A DNA stretch of 64,000 nucleotides from positions 23,707-87,706 of the forward strand of contig CAZPUS010000010.1 of NCBI GenBank assembly GCA_964589825.1. Direction: 5' to 3'. The translations under genes were made by a program, and so were the position numbers. The notes beneath the pieces are model-generated. The model was not told the DNA's origin and made no database searches. It worked only from the letters and a program-made list of their open reading frames with translations. Positions 55,646 to 64,000 of this stretch are shown in pieces; position 1 is the first letter of the stretch; the number at the start of each line of letters is the position of its first letter. This stretch comes from CAZPUS01 sp964589825 (GTDB taxonomy: Bacteria > Fibrobacterota > Chitinivibrionia > Chitinivibrionales > WJKA01).

Positions 55646-56113
55646 TTAAGAGCGGTTAAACGCCCAATAGTGGCTCAGTAGAAAATTTACCCCCGCGGCG
55701 AGTGCAATACCGACAAAATTCGATATGTGATAATACCATCCGAATATTTCGGTTAGACACACAAGTAAACCCCAGTTTATCACAAACGCGACCGCTCCGC
55801 ACGAGAGGTTAAAGCGCAGCAGCATTCGTAAAAAAATGCGCAGCGTGCCGGCGCGTCGTTCGGACCAGGTCCAGAAATAATTGATAAGGAAGTTGTTGAT
55901 AATCGCGGTTTCGATGGCACACAGGGACGATATCTTGTAATTAATGTGCAGATACTCGGTAAGCACATGCAGCACCCCCGCGTTTACCAGCACACCAAGT
56001 GCACCCACCGTACAGAATTTCGTAAATCTGACTCCTGCACGCAGAAGACGGCTCGTATTATTCAACCGAAAGGCTTTCCGCACGGTTGGTTGTTTCAGCA
56101 ACGGCATTTTCAA
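55646..56113 (-). CDS. GtrA-family membrane protein
   Basis: 155 residues with four membrane segments. RFTKFCTVGALGVLVNAGVLHVL and NNFLINYFWTWSER are typical of GtrA (DPMS-like flippase) proteins; NFLLSHYWAFNR closes the family pattern. GtrA proteins are thought to help move polyprenyl-phosphate-linked sugars across the membrane for glycan modification. The start overlaps the 3' end of the DUF2723 gene by 56 bases, so the two are translationally coupled. The first ~25 residues could be non-native if translation begins later. Confidence 0.87.
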   Translation of the reverse strand: MKMPLLKQPTVRKAFRLNNTSRLLRAGVRFTKFCTVGALGVLVNAGVLHVLTEYLHINYKISSLCAIETAIINNFLINYFWTWSERRAGTLRIFLRMLLRFNLSCGAVAFVINWGLLVCLTEIFGWYYHISNFVGIALAAGVNFLLSHYWAFNRS

Positions 56114-58880
56114 TCTCTTGAACCGACTTGCCGTCCTGTTTCATTTGTTCAATCTGCGATATCATCCGCTGTGCGCGTCGGTCACCCGGATGTGCCTGTT
56201 CAAACTGGCGTACAATCTCGAGTGCACTGTCATAATAGCCCTCCTGCATATATTTACGGGCAATAACTTCATAGCTTTTCCACTGCGCTCCTGCACCGGA
56301 TTCCATAAGTTTTTTGTGGGCGTCGATAGCTCCTTCGGAATCCTTGGTTTTGGCTGAAGCTTCGGCACGCATACGAATATATGCATCTCTCTGAGGCTGG
56401 ATTTTCAACGCTTCCTCTGCCCGCATAAGAGCCTCTTGTGCACGCCCGTGCTGCATAAGAATCTGATGACGGAATACACGCGGTCGCCAGTCCCAGGGCA
56501 TCATGGCAACGCACTGATCAAGAAGCCCCACCGCCTGATCGATCTTATCGGTATATTGTTTCTCCTTTGCCCTCAGAATCGCCTGCAGAGAGTCTTCCGC
56601 GCCGGCCTGACTGGTGCGTTCACTAAGCTGCGCAGTAATACCCGTAACCTCTTTTTTCATCTTCTGCAGTGGCTGGCGAAGCTCCATCGCAGCCTGTATA
56701 TAACATGCCGCATAATTAGACATCAGCTTGAACGACGTTTCGGACATTGGGACCTCCCCGGTACCAAGTCCCCTGAAGCTGTACGTTTTTTCGAGCAAAA
56801 ACGCGGTACGATCCACATGAAACCGATCCTTTTCCGGAACAACCTCCGGAAAAAGCGTATATGCCAGTCCCTGCATCTGCATGTAGGGTTGCAGGCCCAT
56901 CTTGTTGCTGTTGGCAACCGTCACCGCGAACTGAACCGGTTTCTGCCATGCATTCGCGTCCACGATGTGCAGCACCATTATATCCTGTACTTTCAGAGCG
57001 CGTTTCCGGGATCTGCCGGGTACATCGACTTGTATTCCCGCATTTTTCATTTTGTAAAGCGTTTTTTCCTTGAACGGATTGAGCTGGTGCCGCAGTCCGT
57101 CGATCTGCTCTTCTGTATACGAAATAGGCACCCTTGGCTCCAGACGCTTGAGCTGTTTGATATACCATTTGGTGTTGAGAAGACTCAGATTGACGATACG
57201 CACATCCTTGCGAATGCCTTCCGCCTCCTGCAAAAACCAGAGAGGAAAGGTATCATTGTCACCGTTTGTAAAGAGAATCGCATCCTTTTTGCATGACATC
57301 AGCAGGTTATAAGCATAATCGTAGGGGATCCAGTCTTGTGTACGATCGTGCAGGGGAAAATTCTGGGTAAGCGGTAATGCATTCGACACGAGCAACAGCA
57401 CCGCTATTACCGGTGCAAGCGTGCGACGGTAAAACGTATCTCTGTTCGTGAAAAGATAGTGCAGCAGGCAACCTCCGGCAATACCGATCCACAGGCCGAA
57501 AAACATGAATCCCGAGGTGAAAAAATAGTCCCTGATACGCACTTCACGATGTACCGTGGGTTTTGGCCCCTGTTTGCCGTGTTCCACCCACGACTGATAA
57601 TCACGCAATTCGCATTTGTTACCGTCTGCAAAGTTCATGTAAAAAACAAGACCGATACTGCCTATAAGAAACAGGGTGATAAGAAAAATCGCCGCATTAC
57701 GATTTTTGCGATAGAGATACCGCCAGCCAAAAAGCATAAACATGGTGGGAATAAGGTAAATTATGAGCCGTGACATCCAGGCGAGGGATCCGCCACGGGT
57801 AAACAGAGACGTAGTTCTGTCAAGCACTTCCGACGGGCCGAAATGGAAAAATTGTGTCAAATGAAATCCGCCGTAGCCCATATGGCTGTCGATACCGAAT
57901 TGATTCCATAAGTATCCTCTTCTATGAAACATCCGCAGAATAAAATTCTGAGAGCCGTACTGTTTTCGTTCCAGAAAATGCTGAAACGCCTGCAGCCGTT
58001 CCGGATTGTTTTCATCGATAATCGGATCGAGTGCGGACCGAATGGGGATGTACAGATGTACCGAGTAACCAAGCAGCGCAAAAAGCGTTATCCAGAAGCA
58101 GAACCGCCATTGCCGCTGCATGGGACTCTGCCAAAGTGACATTATCATGGTTACTAAAAGTGTCAGCGGACCGAGCCAGAGAAACCATCCGACATTATAG
58201 ATAACCGATGCCATTAGTATTCCGGTAATCCAGAAGGGATAGTTATGACGTTTCTGTTTATCGCAGAGTATAATGAAAAGAAAAATCGAAGGCAGGGTAA
58301 TCATTGCCATCATATGAATGCCGATACCGAGAAAGGCAAGATACGCAACCAGAACCAGTAATCGGTCCCGATCATGGTTTTTGCTCTGTGACCACACGAT
58401 CGCGAGCCATGTAGATGCCGCGAGTATCAACATGGAAGGGATATAGACGGATGCTTCAACCGCGCTGAACCAAAAAGTATAGCTGAATGCGGCAAACAGC
58501 GAGCCTGTTATTCCCCCGATATACACGGTGATACGTTTCCAGTTAGTATCCGGTACCCCTATGAAGTGGACAAGTACCCGCACTGCGATAAGGTAGAGAA
58601 AAACCGAACAGAAAGCTCCACTGAGAACCGAAAGAACATTCACTCTGAATGCTACTTCTTCGAAGAAAAAGAGCATGAGATCAAAAAACCGTCCCAAAAG
58701 CACATACAACGGGTTGCCGGGAGGATGCGGAATACCCAGAATATGCGATGACGCGATATATTCACCACAATCCCAGAATGCGACCGTTGGTGCAACGGTA
58801 AGCCAGTAAATAATGAATGTGAAGACAAAAATCAGTGCCGCAATAATTTTGTTATTGCGCACGTGAAGCCGCTCGTCCAT
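56058..58880 (-). CDS. DUF2723 membrane protein with C-terminal TPR
   Basis: 940 residues. AAAGGAATC precedes the ATG. The N-terminal half has about 11 membrane segments with the DUF2723 loops: WDCGEYIASSHILGIPHPPGN and YSAVEASVY-like WFSAVEASVYIPS. A periplasmic region follows (ILFTNGDNDTFPLWFLQEAEG). The C-terminal ~130 residues are TPR-like helices (AQEALMRAEEALKIQPQRD, DSEGAIDAHKKLMESG). DUF2723 is a GT-C-fold (PMT-like) family common in Bacteroidota, probably transferring lipid-linked sugars to proteins. Coupled to gtrA downstream; nusB precedes it by 42 bases. Confidence 0.87.
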   Translation of the reverse strand: MDERLHVRNNKIIAALIFVFTFIIYWLTVAPTVAFWDCGEYIASSHILGIPHPPGNPLYVLLGRFFDLMLFFFEEVAFRVNVLSVLSGAFCSVFLYLIAVRVLVHFIGVPDTNWKRITVYIGGITGSLFAAFSYTFWFSAVEASVYIPSMLILAASTWLAIVWSQSKNHDRDRLLVLVAYLAFLGIGIHMMAMITLPSIFLFIILCDKQKRHNYPFWITGILMASVIYNVGWFLWLGPLTLLVTMIMSLWQSPMQRQWRFCFWITLFALLGYSVHLYIPIRSALDPIIDENNPERLQAFQHFLERKQYGSQNFILRMFHRRGYLWNQFGIDSHMGYGGFHLTQFFHFGPSEVLDRTTSLFTRGGSLAWMSRLIIYLIPTMFMLFGWRYLYRKNRNAAIFLITLFLIGSIGLVFYMNFADGNKCELRDYQSWVEHGKQGPKPTVHREVRIRDYFFTSGFMFFGLWIGIAGGCLLHYLFTNRDTFYRRTLAPVIAVLLLVSNALPLTQNFPLHDRTQDWIPYDYAYNLLMSCKKDAILFTNGDNDTFPLWFLQEAEGIRKDVRIVNLSLLNTKWYIKQLKRLEPRVPISYTEEQIDGLRHQLNPFKEKTLYKMKNAGIQVDVPGRSRKRALKVQDIMVLHIVDANAWQKPVQFAVTVANSNKMGLQPYMQMQGLAYTLFPEVVPEKDRFHVDRTAFLLEKTYSFRGLGTGEVPMSETSFKLMSNYAACYIQAAMELRQPLQKMKKEVTGITAQLSERTSQAGAEDSLQAILRAKEKQYTDKIDQAVGLLDQCVAMMPWDWRPRVFRHQILMQHGRAQEALMRAEEALKIQPQRDAYIRMRAEASAKTKDSEGAIDAHKKLMESGAGAQWKSYEVIARKYMQEGYYDSALEIVRQFEQAHPGDRRAQRMISQIEQMKQDGKSVQEIENAVAETTNRAESLSVE

Positions 58881-58922
58881 AGTATGATTCCTTTCATTCG
58901 CTCTTATGCAGCCGAATCGATA

Positions 58923-59369
58923 TCAGCCGCTGCGTTCAGATGAACTTTTTACATTCTTTTTGTTGTCGACCTCTTCTCTGTACACGGCGTCAACGACACC
59001 GTTGACGAATTTATTCGAATCGTCTCCACCGAATTTTTTTGCGATTTCGAGAGCTTCATCGATCGCGACACGCGGCGGTGTAGATGACAAAAATAACAAT
59101 TCCGCAACTGCAATTCGTAAAATATTTTTATCTATCACGCAAATTCTGCTGAAATCCCAGTTCTGAGTGTATGATTCAAGCACTGAATCGATCCGGGCGA
59201 GATTATCCACGATCTGAGAAACCAATTGCCTGCAGTAGGACTTAATCTCATTATTTTCACAGGCATCACTCATATACTCATACGGAATCCATGCAGAATC
59301 CCACTCGCCCACCTCCCATGCATACAGAATTCGAAGAGCCGTTTCCCGGGCTTGTCGTCTTTCTCTCAT
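58923..59369 (-). CDS. nusB: Transcription antitermination factor NusB
   Basis: 148 residues. RERRQARETALRILYAWEVG is the NusB N-terminal helix and PPRVAIDEALEIAKKFGGDDS with KFVNGVVDAVYRE is the C-terminal signature. NusB binds boxA RNA with S10 and supports rRNA antitermination. A Ser/Lys tail follows. In many genomes nusB directly follows ribH; here ribH is upstream on the same strand but about 410 bases away, with a repeat copy between, so the ancestral order may have been split. Confidence 0.94.
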   Translation of the reverse strand: MRERRQARETALRILYAWEVGEWDSAWIPYEYMSDACENNEIKSYCRQLVSQIVDNLARIDSVLESYTQNWDFSRICVIDKNILRIAVAELLFLSSTPPRVAIDEALEIAKKFGGDDSNKFVNGVVDAVYREEVDNKKNVKSSSERSG

Positions 59370-59416
59370 TTAGTCCACTCGTGGTTAATTACTGTATATG
59401 GTGCGGAAAATACTGC

Positions 59417-59571
59417 ACAGAATGAGCGATTGCTTTGATGAATACTGCGGTGAGCGATGCTGTTACTGCGACCAGGAAAATGACAGGGCAACGTTATTGG
59501 CAGGCTTTTCATGTTCACAAACGCAATGCGTATGGCAGCCGATTTCACCATCGAAATCGTGCAATTCAGGT
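59417..59571 (+). repeat. Dispersed palindromic repeat, degenerate full length
   Basis: AATGAGCGATTGCTTTGATGAA, CTGCGGTGAGCGATGCTGTTA, GACAGGGCAACGTTATTGGC as the decayed core, then CGTATGGCAGCCGATTTCACC and right end AAATCGTGCAATTCAGG. It lies between ribH and nusB. Confidence 0.78.
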
Positions 59572-59782
59572 TCTATTTCATCTCCCCCCTTCATCATGTT
59601 GCATGTCATAGCGACCTACCACTTCCGAACGGCAGGCTAACTATACGAATCCTTATGCCACACGCAACACCGGACGCCGCTTGCGCGCCCACCGATACCA
59701 CAACAGTATCCTGTTGTCCGGGTTCCTGTCACACAACCCACTGCCGCTCCAGAGTCATTTCAGGCGCCTGCGGCTGAAAAGG

Positions 59783-60247
59783 TCAAATCCTTTGTAGCAG
59801 ATCCGCCATCTCTATCGCGTTAAGGGCTGCATCCCACCCTTTGTTGCCTGCCTTGGTTCCCGCACGTTCAATTGCCTGTTCGATAGTGTCACTGGTGATC
59901 ACACCGAATACCACCGGGACATCTTCGGATGAATTTATGGCCGCGACACCCTTTGCAACTTCCGCCGCAATATAATTAAAATGCGGGGTATCGCCACGGA
60001 TAACCGCTCCCAGACAAATTACCGCATCGAATTTGTTGGACTGTGCGAGTTTGCGCGCCACCAGTGGTATTTCAAACGATCCGGGCACTTTGTACAGCGC
60101 AATGTCGTTATTGTCTGCATTATGTCGTATAAGACAATCCATTGCACCCTCTGTCAGCTTTTTTGTTATAAGATCATTGAATCTGCTGACGACAAGACCA
60201 AAACGTTTACCAGCCGCATTAAGAGAACCTTCGGTTACGGTTGACAT
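59783..60247 (-). CDS. ribH: 6,7-dimethyl-8-ribityllumazine synthase
   Basis: 154 residues, the standard length. [53 protein letters not shown] and [24 protein letters not shown] are the substrate-site and capsid-interface segments; the His in GDTPHF is catalytic. It condenses the RibD product with the RibB product in riboflavin synthesis. The start overlaps the end of ribBA by 13 bases, so the operon continues. Confidence 0.97.
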   Translation of the reverse strand: MSTVTEGSLNAAGKRFGLVVSRFNDLITKKLTEGAMDCLIRHNADNNDIALYKVPGSFEIPLVARKLAQSNKFDAVICLGAVIRGDTPHFNYIAAEVAKGVAAINSSEDVPVVFGVITSDTIEQAIERAGTKAGNKGWDAALNAIEMADLLQRI

Positions 60248-61452
60248 TTTTCCCCTCCTTTGAGAATGTGGCCTAACTTTTCTTTTTTCGTGGTAAGATA
60301 CCGCTCGTTATCATTTCCGGGTGGTATCTCTATGGGAAGACGTTCGACTATTTCGATACCATAGCCTTCCAGGCCGACGATCTTGCGCGGGTTATTCGTC
60401 ATCAGCCGTATTTTACGTATTCCAAGCGACATCAGTATCTGCGCACCGATACCGTAATCGCGCAGGTCGGCGTCAAAGCCGAGATGTTCGTTTGCTTCTA
60501 CGGTATCCATCCCCTGATCCTGCAGGGCATATGCCTTTATCTTGTTTTCGAGTCCAATCCCTCGGCCCTCCTGGCGGAGGTATACCAGCACCCCTCCTTC
60601 TGTACCAATCATGCAAAGCGATTTTTCGAGCTGGTCACGACAATCACAGCGCATTGATCCGAGAAGATCGCCGGTAAAACACTCAGAATGCACACGAACC
60701 AGCACAGGCTTTTGTGCGTCGATCTCGGTGTTCTGCAACACAATGTGGGTCATATCACTCTGCTGATCCTTAAATGTTTTAATGGTAAAACGACCTAACC
60801 GTGTGGGAAGCTTTGCCTCTGCGGTGCACGTGACAAAAATCTCCTTTGCGGTACGATAACGAATAAGGTCGGCCACAGATATGATCTCGATATCGTGCGC
60901 ATCTGCAAACCGCGTCAGCGCTTCCATACGTGCCATCGAACCGTCATCGTTCATTATTTCGCAGATAACACCGGCAGGATAGCATCCACCCAGCCGTGCC
61001 ATGTCAACCGCTGCCTCGGTATGTCCGCTGCGCACCAGCACCCCGCCATTGCGGCTTCTGAGCGGAAACATATGACCCGGTTTCAAAAAATCCGACGCCG
61101 AACTCTCCGGATCGATCAGTCTTTTTACGGTCTCTGCCCGATCGTGGGCAGAAATACCAGTCGTGGTATTCTGCCTTGCTTCCACCGAGACGCTGAACGC
61201 GGTTCCGTGCGCCGCATTACCACCGCACACCATGGGGGGGATATCCAATTCGTCAAGCCGTTGCGACTCCATCGCGATACAGACAAGACCTCTGGCGTGT
61301 GTCACCATGAAATTTATATGGTCGGCACTGCAATGCTGCGCGGCTATGATAATATCGCCTTCATTCTCACGCTTTTCATCATCAACGACAATAACGAATT
61401 CGCCCGCTGCATACTTGTGCAGTACCCGTTCTATGTCCTGTAATGTTTTCAA
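60235..61452 (-). CDS. ribBA: Bifunctional DHBP synthase / GTP cyclohydrolase II
   Basis: 405 residues from a TTG start at 61452 whose last two bases overlap the ribE stop (TTGA). This start gives the expected protein start ([18 protein letters not shown]). The longer frame only adds ribE sequence read in another frame. The N-terminal half is 3,4-dihydroxy-2-butanone-4-phosphate synthase ([18 protein letters not shown]). The C-terminal half is GTP cyclohydrolase II ([20 protein letters not shown], with three zinc cysteines, and [15 protein letters not shown]). It supplies both early precursors of riboflavin. The unusual start codon may lower its synthesis relative to neighbours. Confidence 0.95.
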   Translation of the reverse strand: MKTLQDIERVLHKYAAGEFVIVVDDEKRENEGDIIIAAQHCSADHINFMVTHARGLVCIAMESQRLDELDIPPMVCGGNAAHGTAFSVSVEARQNTTTGISAHDRAETVKRLIDPESSASDFLKPGHMFPLRSRNGGVLVRSGHTEAAVDMARLGGCYPAGVICEIMNDDGSMARMEALTRFADAHDIEIISVADLIRYRTAKEIFVTCTAEAKLPTRLGRFTIKTFKDQQSDMTHIVLQNTEIDAQKPVLVRVHSECFTGDLLGSMRCDCRDQLEKSLCMIGTEGGVLVYLRQEGRGIGLENKIKAYALQDQGMDTVEANEHLGFDADLRDYGIGAQILMSLGIRKIRLMTNNPRKIVGLEGYGIEIVERLPIEIPPGNDNERYLTTKKEKLGHILKGGEKCQP

Positions 61453-62153
61453 TATCCCATTCGCTCCATTTTGTCTATTACGGTTGTCTCTTTTTTCGCC
61501 TGACCGGTGCTTCCCTGTCCGGACTTCTGACGCACATCCATGCCGGATCCTGCGTAACACACGAGTTTTTCGACATACTTTGCCAGAATATCACACTCGA
61601 TATTGACCGCCATTCCCGGTTTCTTATGCGGCATGGTAGTATGTCCAAGCGTATAGGGAACAAATGCAACCGAAAATATATTCTCATCGCATTGAGCCAC
61701 AGTAAGACTTATTCCATCTATGGCGACCGAGCCTTTGCACACGATATACGGCATTAATCGCGCCGAAACTCGAAACCGGCGCATACACGAGTTGCCGTTT
61801 CGCTCGTCCTGCACTATAGTGCCCAACCCGTCGACATGTCCGCTGACGAAGTGTCCTCCCAGACGAGCATCGGCACGCAAGGCCCGTTCAAGATTCACGC
61901 GATCATTCACCTTCAGCCGTCCCAGCGTAGTGGTTTGCAGCGTCTGCTCGACGGCGGTAAAATAGAACACGTCGTTTTTTGCCGTCTCGAGAGTAAGACA
62001 CACCCCGTTTACCGCTACCGAATCACCTGGCTCCACTTTCCAGGTAGTAGTTGCGCCATCAATATTCCCACAGGCGACCCCGATACGGGCCCCTTCCTGC
62101 CCGCGAGTGATGTCACGAACCGTTGCGGTTGTTTCTACAAGTCCGGTGAACAT
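61449..62153 (-). CDS. ribE: Riboflavin synthase alpha subunit
   Basis: 234 residues. [15 protein letters not shown] opens the first lumazine-binding barrel; [17 protein letters not shown] opens the second. The chain is about 25 residues longer than usual, with a polar, Lys/Gln-rich C-terminal tail ([17 protein letters not shown]). It dismutates two dimethylribityllumazine molecules to riboflavin. It lies 9 bases downstream of ribD and overlaps the ribBA start. Confidence 0.96.
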   Translation of the reverse strand: MFTGLVETTATVRDITRGQEGARIGVACGNIDGATTTWKVEPGDSVAVNGVCLTLETAKNDVFYFTAVEQTLQTTTLGRLKVNDRVNLERALRADARLGGHFVSGHVDGLGTIVQDERNGNSCMRRFRVSARLMPYIVCKGSVAIDGISLTVAQCDENIFSVAFVPYTLGHTTMPHKKPGMAVNIECDILAKYVEKLVCYAGSGMDVRQKSGQGSTGQAKKETTVIDKMERMGY

Positions 62154-62162
62154 TGTTTTCCC

Positions 62163-63281
62163 TCAGGTTTGGTCCGATGCGGCCACCGGATCGGCAAGCG
62201 TGGCGGTAACCATCACATTGTCTTCCAGAACGCGAAATTGCGGGGCATCGAGCTTCAGTGCAGTGGTCTTCATTGTGTGAGACGCGAATGAAAGCGCGGG
62301 TATTCCACTCCCCATGATACGATTTCCATAGAAAAAATACACTCTGTTCACATTTCCTTGTGCGAAAAACTGTCCTGCGAGTCTGGAACCACCTTCAATG
62401 AGTATGCTGACCAGCGATTCTTCATATGCCATCTCGAGGAAGGTACGGATATGCGCCTCATGGGAATCCGCTGCGGTTGCCCATACCTCCACACCGTTCT
62501 CCAATACGCTTTTATTACCTTTTTCACCCCCTTTTTCAACAAACACGGTGCGGATTTCGGAAGCAGTACGTATCATATGCAGCTGGTTGTGTGCACATGC
62601 GGATTCGGCAAATACGATCCGCACCGGCTGAGCTCCTGCACAGTGACGGACGGTGAGTCTGGGATCGTCCTTAAGCAGTGTCCCCTTACCCACCGCTATT
62701 GCAGAATGACGGCAGCGAATTTTATGCACCTGCAGCCTCGATTGATTGTTTGTAATCCATTTCGACGCTCCTTCGGCGTCTGCAATACGTCCGTCCCATG
62801 TCATTGCGAGTTTCACCGTTATCCAGGGCCGGCCGTTGCGCACATAAAATGCATACTCTTCGAGCATACGATGCGCCTCATCCGCACAGACACCTTCTAT
62901 TACCGTAATGCCCGCCTTTTGCAGTGCCTTGATTCCCGCACCGTTTACCACTGGATTCGGATCGCGCATCCCAATGAAAACCCGTTCGGGCCGTGCCTGT
63001 ATGATTGCCGCGGTACACGGCGGCGTTCTGCCGTAATGCGCACACGGCTCCAGAGTAACGAACATGTCCGCACCGGCTGCTTTGTGCCGTGCCTTGTTGA
63101 GTGCAACCACCTCGGCGTGATCACCGCCGCATGGTTGCGTCGCCCCTGTGGCGACGATCCCCTCACTGTCGACGATGACCGTACCAACCGGCGGATTTGG
63201 GTAGGTACTCCCCTTTACATTGTCCGCACATTCGAGTGCAAGGCGCATCATCTTTTTGCAATATACTGCCTGACGCTCCAT
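62163..63281 (-). CDS. ribD: Bifunctional riboflavin biosynthesis deaminase/reductase
   Basis: 372 residues from the ATG at 63281 (GAGAGGA upstream); the longer frame lacks a ribosome site. The deaminase domain has His55 and Glu57 in GGDHAEVVA and Cys80/Cys89 in TLEPCAHYGRTPPC, the zinc site. The reductase follows from ~150 (PWITVKLAMTWDGRIADAEG, ILIEGGSRLAGQF). It carries out the two steps after GTP cyclohydrolase II. It is the first gene of the ribD-ribE-ribBA-ribH operon. I see no FMN riboswitch in the upstream 360 bases. Confidence 0.96.
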   Translation of the reverse strand: MERQAVYCKKMMRLALECADNVKGSTYPNPPVGTVIVDSEGIVATGATQPCGGDHAEVVALNKARHKAAGADMFVTLEPCAHYGRTPPCTAAIIQARPERVFIGMRDPNPVVNGAGIKALQKAGITVIEGVCADEAHRMLEEYAFYVRNGRPWITVKLAMTWDGRIADAEGASKWITNNQSRLQVHKIRCRHSAIAVGKGTLLKDDPRLTVRHCAGAQPVRIVFAESACAHNQLHMIRTASEIRTVFVEKGGEKGNKSVLENGVEVWATAADSHEAHIRTFLEMAYEESLVSILIEGGSRLAGQFFAQGNVNRVYFFYGNRIMGSGIPALSFASHTMKTTALKLDAPQFRVLEDNVMVTATLADPVAASDQT

Positions 63282-63641
63282 CGTCCTCTCTTTATTTATA
63301 TGCTGAGGTGAATTATCGATTCGGGTGGTTGATTTTTGCACATACGACTCTATTGCAGGTACTCGTGTTACCGTCTCCGTGCTACGAGACACCCAAGTGT
63401 AAAAAATACATTATTTTCCCTATATCCGGCCGGCGGAATAGCATTCACCAATTGTGTTCAACAAACTACATCCATAACGTATCTTTTCTTGATTGTAAAA
63501 TGCATCTGATCATACCGAGTCAGTCATGCACCGGTAGGGAAACTGCGTATACGAGAATATCCCGGTTGCATTATTCATGCGCTTCTTCTGCATTGGAACA
63601 GCGCAAAAAAACCTGCTTCTGCAGGAGCAATATATATATTT
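63282..63641. other. Leader of the riboflavin operon, no riboswitch recognised
   Basis: 360 bases upstream of ribD. The conserved FMN-riboswitch pieces are not visible. CTCGT...ACGAG near 63362-63388 and CCTGC-TTCT-GCAGG near 63612-63625 are weak hairpins. No gene is supported. Confidence 0.45.
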
Positions 63642-63806
63642 TACCTGAATTGAGCGGTTGTTTTGATGAAAGATGCGTTGAGCCGTGCATCTGACAGATT
63701 CCGAACTCACGGGTCAATAGTTCGTGTCAGCTGCGATTTTCTGAAATGCCCGCACGGTAGAAACAAAAAAGCAGGTTCAATGAACATTATCGCTTAATTA
63801 TGGTTT
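63642..63806 (+). repeat. Dispersed palindromic repeat, diverged full length
   Basis: Left end ACCTGAATTGAGCGGTTGT plus TTTGATGAAAGATGCGTTGA is close to the consensus; the centre and right arm are diverged; the right end is CGCTTAATTATGGTTTA. TTTA flanks both ends here, as with copy 1. Confidence 0.7.
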
Positions 63807-63847
63807 ACGTTGAATACTTTTTCATTATTATAGCAAGGATTTTTTCG

Positions 63848-64000
63848 ATGGTGTACCACATTTTGATCCGACCGGCCTATAATTCACAGTGGCCGCGCTT
63901 TATCATGAGCTTTGTATATTTGAGTGTCGCTGTAGCAAGTTTACACGCAGTCACCGATACCGCAGTCACCGATACCGCAGTCACCGATACCGCAGTCACC
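63848..64000 (+). CDS. Secreted protein with AVTDT repeats, 3'-truncated by the window edge
   Basis: 51 residues are visible; the frame is open at the window end. AAGGA lies nine bases before the ATG at 63848. A signal-like N-terminus (FIMSFVYLSVAVASLHA) is followed at once by the perfect pentapeptide AVTDT, repeated 3.6 times up to the edge. An internal ATG at 63905 is an alternative start. Tandem Ala/Val/Thr/Asp repeats are common in surface or adhesin proteins, but only the start is visible. No function can be assigned. Confidence 0.65.
   Translation, partial: MVYHILIRPAYNSQWPRFIMSFVYLSVAVASLHAVTDTAVTDTAVTDTAVT
63947..64000 (+). repeat. 15-bp tandem repeat encoding AVTDT
   Basis: The unit GCAGTCACCGATACC occurs three times exactly plus nine bases of a fourth copy at the window end. 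Copies are identical at DNA level, so expansion is recent. The unit is a multiple of three, so copy-number change keeps the frame. Confidence 0.9.

Noticed and set aside
63282..63641. FMN riboswitch before ribD
   Set aside because: The conserved RFN blocks are not visible on the minus strand; only weak hairpins occur.
63947..64000. CRISPR array
   Set aside because: The 15-bp units are directly contiguous without spacers and are in frame with a protein.

Overview
The window reads as a chromosomal segment of a Gram-negative bacterium from the Fibrobacterota/Chlorobiota/Bacteroidota side of the tree. A Fibrobacterota relative (Chitinispirillia or Chitinivibrionia type) is my best guess. The evidence is a PorU-like gingipain-family peptidase with a C-terminal FlgD/T9SS-like domain, an LpxL-type acyltransferase, several predicted outer-membrane barrels, DUF2723 and YfhO envelope glycosyltransferase-like proteins, and ThyX. 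No rRNA, tRNA, CRISPR array, transposase or phage gene was seen. The placement is inference; no marker comparison could be run.

Layout. 1-5.6 kb: end of an MgtE transporter, an outer-membrane protein, two small membrane/coiled-coil proteins and LarC. 5.6-11.6 kb: PorU-like peptidase, Obg, an FmdB-type zinc ribbon and a truncated LamG remnant interrupted by an intrinsic terminator. 11.8-24.4 kb: a GT9 transferase, then a long minus-strand run (acs, satP acetate carrier, AcuC-like deacetylase, porin, methyltransferase, transaldolase). Diverging from it are an ADP-forming acyl-CoA synthetase and an acetyl-CoA hydrolase/CoA-transferase fused to a GNAT domain. Together these form an acetate/acetyl-CoA island whose enzymes sit beside both a lysine deacetylase and an acetyltransferase domain. 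24.5-30.4 kb: argD, argG, ispD, tag, terminator, then aconitase. 30.4-46.7 kb: a LacI-sensor-domain histidine kinase, GT39-type and PAP2 envelope enzymes, a U32 protein with thyX, an LpxL-like acyltransferase, a CgeB-like transferase, HU, another GT9, DUF2914, endonuclease IV and CTP synthase. 47.9-59.4 kb: a 1611-residue TPR protein, YfhO, GtrA, DUF2723 and nusB. 59.8-63.3 kb: riboflavin operon ribD-ribE-ribBA-ribH. The right edge starts a gene for a secreted protein with AVTDT pentapeptide repeats.

The strongest unexplained signal is a dispersed, imperfectly palindromic intergenic repeat of about 155-165 bp, with termini close to ACCTGAATTGAGCG. I find nine copies (seven near full length, two half elements) in 64 kb, always between or at the very ends of genes. 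It encodes nothing and looks like a MITE-like or structured-RNA repeat family. I do not recognise it as a named family.
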